Positions 56,145 through 64,000 of a stretch of DNA of 64,000 nt are shown here, in pieces (positions within the stretch are counted from its first letter, which is position 1; the number at the start of each line of letters is the position of its first letter). The translations under genes were made by a program, and so were the position numbers. A model generated the notes under the pieces. That model was not told the origin of the DNA. It did no database searches and was given only the letters and a program-made list of their open reading frames with translations. The DNA is taken from positions 154,179,269-154,243,268 of the forward strand of contig CAXKWD010000007.1 in NCBI GenBank assembly GCA_964059195.1, read 5' to 3'. This DNA is from Ectobius pallidus (taxonomy: Eukaryota > Arthropoda > Insecta > Blattodea > Ectobiidae).

Positions 56145-56612
56145 TTTGCACTCCTTAGCTAGTAAGTGATACTTACGAACGTTGTTTACATGGCTCGTAA
56201 GTTGACATTCCCACACAGTCTTGTTGCTAAGGACGGTTGCGATGAGGTTAAATTACTTACGGTCCAAGCGCTACGTCATAATTCATTACGATACACTTCA
56301 TAATACAAGCCTTTATGGGCACGGCCCCCAGGACAAATATTCGGTTCCCATAACAACAAACACATGCGAATCACTTTCTGAAATAAACATATATTTTCAA
56401 GAATGTATTTACATAATATTATCAGGTAATATCACAATTAATATAATTAAATTGATATAAATAATCATCGTGCAAAAAATAGCATGCAACACACGGGCCG
56501 TAAAGGCATTTACGGGTCTCGAAAACTTAAAAACCCTCGGCTGCGCCTCGGGTTTTCAATCTGTTTCCTCGACCCGTAAACGTGCCTTACGGCACTTGTA
56601 TCGCAATATACT
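56145..56612 (+). mobile_element. Repeat family E, copy 5, diverged
   Basis: TTTTGCACTCCTTAGCTAGT to GGCACTTGTATCGCAATATA. The terminal hairpin region has changed to GGGTCTCGAAAAC...GACCCGTAAA with a GC-rich CCTCGGCTGCGCCTCGGG loop segment. Confidence 0.82.
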
Positions 56613-56652
56613 ATTAGTTCAGTACACCAAATATTTTTACACAGTATCTTAT

Positions 56653-56936
56653 AAAAGGTAAAGTGATCCTCATACAGGCCCAGAGGGTTCCAGGAGTTTG
56701 AGGCTCCCAGATTTTGGACATTCTGCACAAGAAGATGGTAAGGTTGTCAGCCTTACGCACCTGCCACCTTTACCCACAGGTACTCATTTCTGTTGGAGGC
56801 TGAGTCGACCCCAGGGCCATAGTGCCACCAAAAGGATTAGGCCAATTGAAAAATCTCAACGATTTAATCAGGAATCGAACCCGCGACCTTCCGGTTTGTA
56901 GCGCAGCGCCTCAATCACTACGCTATGGCGTATCCC
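56653..56936 (-). mobile_element. tRNA-derived SINE, family S3, second copy
   Basis: CACAGTATCTTATA at 56639-56652 and 56937-56950 is an exact 14-bp target duplication. The minus-strand head has GTAGTGATTGAGGCGCTGCG and CGCGGGTTCGATTCC. Confidence 0.93.
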
Positions 56937-56950
56937 CACAGTATCTTATA

Positions 56951-57456
56951 CTATGCAAAAATATCTGGGTGGGTTGATCTAAATAGTGTAACAATTCTAG
57001 GGAAATAAATTGTATTTTGTCTTTCCTGAAACTTTGGTATTTTGAGTCATTCGCTTCTTCCCTATAACTCTAGAATAATGTTTGTAAGAATTGTATTAGT
57101 AAATGCTCAATAAATTTGAAATAAATTATAGGCCTCTTGCTAATAACCGTAAGAATAAATTGTACTTCAGCTATTCCTTGATAAAAATTGTTCACTGATA
57201 AAATAAAATAAAGTAATACCCAGTTGCAAAATATTCAAATTAAACGAATAAAAACAAATGAAATCCGAAGTCACTTCAGACCTGTGTTTGCATTCGCCAA
57301 GCCGTAACATTGGATGCGCAAAAAACAGATAAAAAATCCTTTTCCCAGCAGTCGCCGTGCTTCGACAATTGAATAAGTTCTTTTCTCCAGGAAACGGTGT
57401 AATTGGTTATAGTTCGTTAAAGTCACGACGTTGCCAGGCCATTCATTGGATAGAGA
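56951..57456. other. Intron 4 spacer
   Basis: No supported feature before the small frame at 57457. Confidence 0.4.
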
Positions 57457-57612
57457 ATGACCGCGTTTGAGAATCTACTCCTGCAATCAGTCCAGGAAAA
57501 GAACGACTTATCCGGTAAGATGGATCGTATGCTCCGAGAAATTGGCTGGCCATCTGAGAGGGGAAACCTGAGGGTTGATGTCATAAACAGAGATGCGAAT
57601 GCCAAATCATGA
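57457..57612 (+). CDS. Weak candidate small ORF or exon
   Basis: A 51-codon frame, MTAFENLLLQSVQEKND ... LREIGWPSERGNLRVDV, has balanced charged residues and codon use unlike the AT-rich surroundings. An internal G|GTAAGA at 57513 could be a donor. No upstream promoter, homologue or second copy is recognised. It could be a real exon of an intronic gene, an old element fragment, or chance. Confidence 0.2.
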   Translation: MTAFENLLLQSVQEKNDLSGKMDRMLREIGWPSERGNLRVDVINRDANAKS

Positions 57613-57712
57613 AACTAATACATTTGTTTTTTTCATAATAATTGTACAAGTGATATGTATGTTGGTCCTGAACCCCGAAATAGGCGTTCGTGATCGGGGA
57701 AAGTTCCAGTGT

Positions 57713-57915
57713 TACATTTTCTTAATTCATAAGTACAGTGTTAACAACGAAGTTCCTTTGTTTTGCATTTTTTCAAATGTTATAAGTCAGTGGCGGCCAT
57801 GCCCTGGGAGTTTTATGCTGTTACAGGAAAAATTTAAGCCATGGAGCAAAAATCTTCTAATAAAAGTTGCTTCCATAGGTATAATAATATAATATGTTAT
57901 TCATTAACACCCTGT
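57713..57915. mobile_element. MITE family A, truncated copy
   Basis: The right end AATAAAAGTTGCTTC ... ATTCATTAACACCCTGTA is present. The left terminal repeat is lost and the copy starts inside the element (TTCATAAGTACAGTGTTAAC). Confidence 0.75.
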
Positions 57916-57954
57916 ATATGTTTTACAATAGAAGTATAATGTTAACCCAACTGT

Positions 57955-58059
57955 TTTTAAAACTAAGAAATAAAAAAATTAGCATCATGAAAAAGTACCA
58001 GGGGGACAAAGGCAAATGCTGAGAACAAGGGCATGACTCAAGTGATAAAAGTGATAATA
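57955..58059 (+). repeat. Dispersed repeat V, copy 1
   Basis: GGGGGACAAAGGCAAATGCT and TGACTCAAGTGATAAAAGTG match the reverse complement of 60095-60205. Element W is inserted at its right side, and copy 2 shows the site without it. Confidence 0.6.
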
Positions 58060-58067
58060 GTTATAAC

Positions 58068-58764
58068 TAGGGGGCGGATTTCTATGACATGACATATTTT
58101 TCCCCTTTGCATTATTTCAGGTTTCCGACTAATTTAAACCCGATTCCAAGCATCCTGGTGAAAATGGAACGGCTTTTATTGTGCATATAACTGTATATTT
58201 AGGAAATTTTCAACTATTGTAGCATATTTAGTATGAATATGCATATTTAGGTCATATTTGTGTGACCGCCGGCGTGGTCTTGTGGTTAGCGTCGCTGACT
58301 ACAGATCCGTCGGCCTGGGTTCGATCCCCGGTACCTCCTCGGATTTTTCTGAGGTAGGGAGAGCTGGTTGGGGGGCACTAGGCCTCGTGATTCAAATTGA
58401 GGCCGTCTGCCTATGGTAGATGACGCAGCGGTCGGGTGGTAGGCCTTGTCCCTTCTGGGATGTTACCGCCATGGAGTCAGTTAGATAGGTCATACTTGTG
58501 TGCATATTAAAGAAATTTTGAAGTTTCATATCATTTTTTGTAAATTTTGCGTCATAATGATACTTTTTTAAAATTTACAGATATTTTAAATAATTTACAC
58601 TATATTTTAATAAAAATGTATTGTAATGAAACTTAAAAAAAAATTTTAAAAAATGTGTAAGTGGTAAAGTCATATTTTAAATTTTATTGGTCATATTTTA
58701 ATGTTTTTATGTCATAAATGCATGCATATATCCTATTTTTTAGGTCATAGAAATCCGCCCCCTA
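58068..58764. mobile_element. hAT-like MITE W
   Basis: TAGGGGGCGGATTTCTATGA at the left and TCATAGAAATCCGCCCCCTA at the right are perfect inverses. GTTATAAC flanks both sides (58060-58067, 58765-58772), an 8-bp duplication that is itself a palindrome. GTCATATTTT words are repeated inside both ends. A SINE is nested at 58265-58486. Confidence 0.9.
58265..58486 (+). mobile_element. tRNA-derived SINE, family S2, nested in W
   Basis: The head has GGCGTGGTCTTGTGGTTAGC and GGGTTCGATCCCCGG. The target duplication AGGTCATATTTGTGTG / AGGTCATACTTGTGTG (58249-58264, 58487-58502) is 16 bp with one mismatch. It lacks the right ~90 bp of the 11409 copy. Confidence 0.93.
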
Positions 58765-58954
58765 GTTATAACAATGAAAAATAAGCAATAATTATCACAA
58801 CAGCAGTATCTGGAAGACAAAGCAGACCAAGTGGCAAAGACAAAATAATTTAAATGAGATGAAAACCATTTATATGATTTTTTATATCTGGATTTAAAGA
58901 CTCCATAACTACATGTGGCTAAACCTGGATATAAATTCACTTTTTGAACTATAC

Positions 58955-59225
58955 AGACGAGCGAGCTATGCTGTGGCGATGGTTGAGGCACTGCGCAACA
59001 AACCGAAAGGTCGCGGGTTCGATCCACGATGAGGTCGTTGGGATTTTTCAATTGACCTAATCCTTCTGGTGGCACTATGGCCCTGGGGTCTACTCAGCCT
59101 CTAACAGAAATGGGTAACAGGAGCAATCCTGGGGTTAAAGCCGGCAGGTGCGTATTGCTGACAACCTTACCACCTTCATTTTCCGAATGTCTCAAAGTGG
59201 GAGCCTCTTTTCAATCTGATCGAAT
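58955..59225 (+). mobile_element. tRNA-derived SINE, family S3, third copy
   Basis: CTGTGGCGATGGTTGAGGCA and CGCGGGTTCGATCCACG are the head. The body matches 56653-56936 (inverse) through CCTCTAACAGAAATGGG. No target duplication was resolved. Confidence 0.85.
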
Positions 59226-59335
59226 TCCTTGGAATTTCAGTTATTGTATTCTGCTCACGCGCAAATAAAACAGTAATTTCCCATATTTTGCGGACTGCTA
59301 AGAAAACAGTTAATAAATTAGCCTATAGTATCTCA

Positions 59336-59830
59336 ATGTTTATTAAGTACCCTGTCCCTGTGTCTGTACGCGCGATAACTCGAAACGCTTTATCGGATTT
59401 TCATGAAACTTGGTATACGCATTTACAACCTCCTTGGGACGAAGCCTGTTGATTTTAGATCAAATGGGTTGACTGGTGCCAGAGGAAGGCCCAGTTTTGC
59501 GCCTATTTTATGGTAATATATTAGAACTAATTTATCAAATGCAAATAATTCTTACGACTACATATTGTTTTACAATGTTCATACACGGCTTTGGAACTTG
59601 CAATACAGTTAGTTTTGACAAATAACGCTACCCACATATTCCTTCACATATGCTTATCAAATTTTAAACCTTTGTTCTTCCGTAAGCTCTTGAATCGATC
59701 TGGAGCTTAACTCGGAAATAAATTACAAAAATAACTTATTTTCTGCATAGGCCTATCATCATTTCAATTGTTACTGATTAAACAAAAGCAATCTGGAACT
59801 TTCTTATATCAGTTTACCTGATTTTATTAT
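59336..59830 (+). mobile_element. Repeat family C, single-unit copy
   Basis: TTTATTAAGTACCCTGTCCC, a shortened (GTCT) tract, then one unit GCGATAACTCGAAACGCTTT, and the right end CTGGAACTTTCTTATATCAG then TTTACCTGATTTTATTATT. No SINE at the position used in the 17077 copy. Confidence 0.8.
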
Positions 59831-60756
59831 TTTCATGATCAGTATTATTTATTATAGCCTATCACATATAAACCAATTAATGTAGTTAAACGGATTGTAT
59901 ATTGCTTTAGGCAATAGTATTCTGTTAGTATAATTTATACGCTATTTCGGGGAATTCCTTCAGCGAGTTTTGGGGTACTGCGTCCTGCAACTAATTTATT
60001 ATTTATCGATTTAAAAAAAGGTACAATTATCTAAACATACTGTAGTATTCTCTACCATATAACATTAAATAAGACTCAAACTAAAAAAAAAACATTATTA
60101 TAATTATTATAACTTTTATCATTTGAGTCTTGACATTGCTCTCAGGTTTTGCCTTTGTCCCCTAGTAATTTTTTATCAGACAAACAAGAAGTAAAATTGA
60201 ATGTACCCTAATGAGTAAGATTAAAGGAAGCAAAAGCCATATTGGCTATTAAACAACAAGATATGATACCCAGTCTCTGATTGGATAACAACCTAATAAT
60301 AAAAATAATTAAATATTATAATAGATATAAACAGATTCACTTGTTTAAATGATAAACAAAGGACAAATGCAAGCAAAACCTGCTAAAGAATAAATTACAG
60401 AATAAACATGGCTAACTATTAACTGATTACATAACGGAACAACGGCTTACGGAAGAACAAAGATCTATTAATATCATATTAATATCGTCCAGCATCAGTA
60501 GAACTATACAGATGTGTGATTCTTGATAATCGCACTCTCAAATAAATCTTATGTCAGACTTCCAAACAACACTTTTTGGTGAGAACATAGTTTATGGAAC
60601 CTTCGCTTGCGCTTGGCCTTGTCTAGTTAACAGTGCCCCATCACTTTTGTATATGAGACAGCTGATTACCCCATATCTTGATAAGTCTGCGAGCTAAAAG
60701 CCATACTTGAGTGCACATCCATATTTTAAACAACTGGGTTATTTCCCAATCGATAT
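59831..60756. other. Intron 4 spacer with repeat V copy 2
   Basis: 60095-60205 is the inverse of repeat V. The rest has no supported feature. Confidence 0.45.
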
Positions 60757-61898
60757 ACAGAGTGTTAATGAATAACACCGAAATATTTTTACCAGTATAT
60801 AGAGGAAACATAGACAAGCAACTTTTATTAAGACAGCTTTGCTCTATGGATTCAATTTATCCTGTTACTAGCATGTGCCCGCGGCTTCGCCCGCGATAAT
60901 TATTTCAAAAATTAAAAATTAAGAGCATAATAGTTAAATCATTATATTTATTAACACCTAAATCACGTGGACTACATACCACGATTAGATAGCATCACCT
61001 GGTAAAAGCGACCTCAGATACGAGTTCCTTGGTCCAGAAAACCCCTGTATAGTGGGTTTCGTCCAAATAAAACAATGTTTGACCATATTAGGGCTTACAA
61101 CATTCAAGCGATCGCGAAAGTTTTATTTCAAAGTATGACAAAAATAGACAAAGCCAACTGTAATTGTCAAACTTCCATTTAATTTAATTCCAAACCCATC
61201 TGAAACCCACTGGCAACAATATGTTTTAATGTCAAATGTGATTCGGATTCGATAATTCTGTGTAAGAAGGGATTAAGTATTCTCAAAAACATTTGATTTT
61301 TGGCATTTAAAATCATAATTTTTCAAAATCCTTCCTTAGTGAGCACCTACATTATGAAACGAAGGTACTGTCAAAATTCCAAGTCTCTACCTGTTATAGT
61401 TTAGGCTCTATGTTGATTCCTGTCAGTCAGGACAAAGCCTTTTATATATAGGGAGAAGAGAAGAAGAGATAGCATAAAATCTTTCAGGGCATGGCCGCCA
61501 CCGACTTCTAACATTTGAAAAAAAAAATGTAAAACAAAGGAACTTCGTTGTTAATACTGGAGTTATGAATAAAAGAACTAATGCAGTGATGGCCAGTCAT
61601 GTGATTAGTCTGTAAATTTTGCAGATTATGAAAACTCTACATTATGACATAGCTGTTGATGAATGATTATGGATCAGGTTTTTATCGATCACTAAGAAGG
61701 TGTGAAGTCAATTTAATGAACATTTTAACCCTATTTCGCTTAATTATTGACTTATGAGAACCAAATTGTAATGATTTTAATGCTCTGAAGCATACACATT
61801 TTACGTCATAAAGCAAAAATGTCCTAATAAAAGTTGCTTGTCTATGTCCCCTCTATACACAGGTAAAATATTTCGGTGTTATTCATTAACACCCTGTA
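60757..61898. mobile_element. MITE family A, copy split by a chimeric Helitron
   Basis: ACAGAGTGTTAATGAATAAC at the left and ATTCATTAACACCCTGTA at the right. The interior resumes at about 61472 with GCATAAAATCTTTCAGGGCA, as in other A copies (compare 2125-2145). Confidence 0.88.
60868..61457 (-). mobile_element. Chimeric Helitron: HA 3' end joined to HB 5' end
   Basis: The inverted 3' terminus A|CTAGCATGTGCCCGCGG with hairpin CCGCGGCTTCGCCCGCG, and sequence to about 61165, match HA (62518, 63125). From about 61200 to CCTTTTATATATAGGGAGA it matches the 5' part of HB (21572-21850: CTGTCAAAATTCCAAGTCTC and so on). Both termini fit Helitron rules. It disrupts MITE A. A few extra bases (61458-61471) at the 5' junction are unexplained. 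Confidence 0.85.
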
Positions 61899-61953
61899 TA
61901 CTGTATTTGTTATCAATACGGCGTATGAATATTTTCTTCTTCTTCTATTTCAG

Positions 61954-61962
61954 GAAGTCTAA
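61954..61962 (+). CDS. Candidate exon 5, last two codons and stop
   Basis: The strong acceptor TTCTTCTTCTATTTCAG ends at 61953 and is followed in phase 0 by GAA GTC TAA. Joined to exon 4 it closes the protein as KKMEV, giving 142 residues. The acceptor's pyrimidine tract is among the best in the window and is not part of any repeat seen. No clear AATAAA follows closely, so the 3' UTR end is unknown. Nine bases are weak evidence on their own. Confidence 0.35.
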   Translation, partial: EV

Positions 61963-62104
61963 AGATAGTTTTCTGATATAGGGGTGGAAGTTAAATAATT
62001 TTGCACACGTTCAGGTTGTTTAAATCGTGTTGTTTAGTGAATAGTGAATAATACGCATATAATTAATCGGTAACAACTCACTGTTCAAGCTTGTAGTCAC
62101 GTTT

Positions 62105-62135
<31 letters not shown>

Positions 62136-62517
62136 GGAAGCATGTATTCGAGCAAAAAAATGCTATTGACATTGTCATAGTGTTTGTATATCTACCTGTA
62201 TATTTAAAAATTCGTCAACATTTTAGTAGGCCCTCTGAGTTAGCCAATTAGAGATACGACTTCTTAATATTTTTGTATTCCATTGATAGATGTCGTTTGG
62301 AAACTTGTTACCTATTTTTTGTAGCCCTTCCTGAGAAATTGCTTAGTGTTTTGTTTAGCCTGCATCTGGGTGCCTCAAAGTGAATTTGGTGTCTAAGTTT
62401 ATAAGTATGATAGATAGTTCTCGCCGGAATGACAGCCAAATTATCCTTTACGAACAAAACAGGATTTAAGATATATAAGATAGTCAACGTCTTTATTTTA
62501 TGATATACTAGCATGTG
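61963..62517. other. Possible 3' UTR or downstream sequence
   Basis: Contains an (AAT)n tract at 62109-62135. No gene or repeat partner was seen. Confidence 0.35.
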
Positions 62518-63124
62518 CCCGCGGCTTCGCCCGCGATAATTATTTCAAAAATTAAAAATTAAGAGCATAATAGTTAAATCATTATATTTATTAACACCTA
62601 AATCACGTGGACTACATACCACGATTAGATAGCGTCGCCTGGTAAAAGCGACCTCAGATTCGATTTCCTTGGCCCAGAATACCCCTGTACAGTGAATTTC
62701 GTCCAAATCGAACAATCTTTGACCATATTTAGGCCTATCCCTCTTCCGTGTAGGTTGAAAATTTCATATGTCTACGGGCCTTGACATTCTAAACAAATGA
62801 ATCGACCAGCGTGGGCTTACAACAATCTAGCGATCGCGATGCTTTTATTACCACGGTATGACAAAAATAGCCAAAGCCAACTGCAATTGATTTGACATTG
62901 AAATGTATTACTGAAATCTGATGCTTCGACAGCGCTAAAATCACGTTTTCTGCCAGTTTTTCACTCACAACTCGCGATCGAAAGCTAAAATTAAAAACCG
63001 GCTTCGATGCGCATTCGCCCACCTTTCAGACCATCTATGTTTAAAATTTCAGATCTCTGCGTTCAGTAGATTTCGCTGGGCATCGTGGACAGACAGACAA
63101 ACACGTCCTTTTATTATTTTAAGA
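62518..63124 (-). mobile_element. Non-autonomous Helitron HA, tandem pair member
   Basis: A|CTAGCATGTGCCCGCGGCTT with its hairpin at the left (3' end); CCTTTTATTATTTTAAGA at the right (5' end). Inverse of 32457-33084. Confidence 0.88.
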
Positions 63125-63362
63125 TAGCATGTGCCCGCGGCTTCGCCCGCGATAATTATTTCAAAAATTAAAAATTAAGAGCATAATAGTTAAATCATTA
63201 TATTAACACCTAAATCATGTGGACTATATATCACGATTAGATAGCGTCACCTGGTAAAAGCGACCTCAGATTCGAGTTCCTTGGCCCAGAAAACCCCTGT
63301 ATAGTGAGTTTCGTCCAAATCGAACAACGTTTGACCATATTTAGGCTAATATTGATTATTCC

Positions 63363-63407
<45 letters not shown>

Positions 63408-63789
63408 CCTCTTCGGTGTAGGTTGAAAATTTCATATTATGTTCGCGTGCCTTGACATTAAAAACAAATGAATCGACCAGCGTGAGCTACAACATTCAAG
63501 AGATCGCGATGCTTTTATGTCGAAGGTTTGACAAAAATAGCCAAAGCCGAGTGTAATTGATTTGTATTACTGAAAACTCATGCTTCGAAAACGGAATAAA
63601 TACACGTTTTCTGCCCGTTTTTCACTCATAACTCACGAACTAAAGCGAAAATTAAAATTCCGGCTTCGAGGTGCACATTCCGACCCTTTACTCCGCCTAT
63701 GTATAAAATTTCAGATCTCTGCGTTCAGTAGATTTCGCTGGGCATCGCGGACAGACAGACAGACAGACACTTCCTTTTATTAATATAGA
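63125..63789 (-). mobile_element. Non-autonomous Helitron HA, tandem pair member with (AAT)n expansion
   Basis: Directly abuts the previous copy (GA|TAGCATGTGCCCGCGG). The right end CCTTTTATTAATATAGA|T is the proper 5' TC end in inverse. An (AAT)n run at 63364-63408 lies inside, at a place where the other copies have none. Confidence 0.88.
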
Positions 63790-64000
63790 TAAATAGTGGT
63801 CTGCAATGAGTTCTGGGTGATGAATTTGTTAATATTCTCAAAGCTATCTTTTGTAAAATAAATGAATTTTGAGCTATATCATAGCTTATCAGAAGGCCAT
63901 GTTGTAAAATACTTTGGAAGTCTGAAAAATATGTCCATTTGACATAATTATGTAAGTGGAACGTGTTCTTTTAAATTACGAAGAAGAAATAAGTTGCAAG
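63790..64000. other. Window end, no feature seen
   Basis: Short AT-rich sequence without a supported feature. Confidence 0.4.

Overview
The window looks like a large, AT-rich, repeat-bloated insect chromosome segment. The recurrent word TAGGCCTA, the tRNA-headed SINEs, and the many hAT, Tc1/mariner, Helitron and LINE remnants suggest a polyneopteran, possibly a cockroach-like species. The organism is inferred, not proven. No bacterial operon, CRISPR array, rRNA gene, convincing functional tRNA gene or intact viral gene was seen.

The only convincing host gene is a small plus-strand gene whose predicted exons thread through most of the window: 12342-12423, 13947-14082, 16162-16286, and less certainly 47741-47817 and 61954-61962. 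Splice phases agree across all five. Together they encode about 142 residues: signal peptide, short threonine-rich ectodomain with three N-glycosylation sequons and a CYIC motif, one transmembrane helix, then a basic cysteine-containing cytoplasmic tail. I do not recognise the family. Nearly everything else lies upstream of it or in its introns (about 1.5, 2.1, 31.5 and 14.1 kb).

Layout. 1-12300: Helitron-derived sequence, tRNA SINEs, two MITE families, a hAT transposase relic, LINE 3' ends, and a MITE nested in a MITE. 12300-16300: first three exons, with a 337-bp MITE inserted just upstream of the exon 2 acceptor. 16300-26600: SINEs, VNTR-bearing C elements, a canonical non-autonomous Helitron and two hAT MITEs with 8-bp target duplications. 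26600-34100: a LINE reverse transcriptase end, a 2.27-kb foldback element, a piggyBac-like MITE, tandem Helitrons and a minisatellite. 34100-41300: a local tandem duplication hit by two different MITEs, the longest C element, and Harbinger-like and hAT-like MITEs. 41300-48800: facing F elements and a three-deep nest (J in I in C). 48800-64000: a palindromic mariner derivative, further nested MITEs, SINEs, a chimeric Helitron inside a MITE, and a second tandem Helitron pair.

Repeat letters (A, B, C and so on) are local names given here; they link copies inside this window and are not database names. Many insertions have an empty-site counterpart elsewhere in the window, so element boundaries, target duplications and relative insertion order can be read directly.
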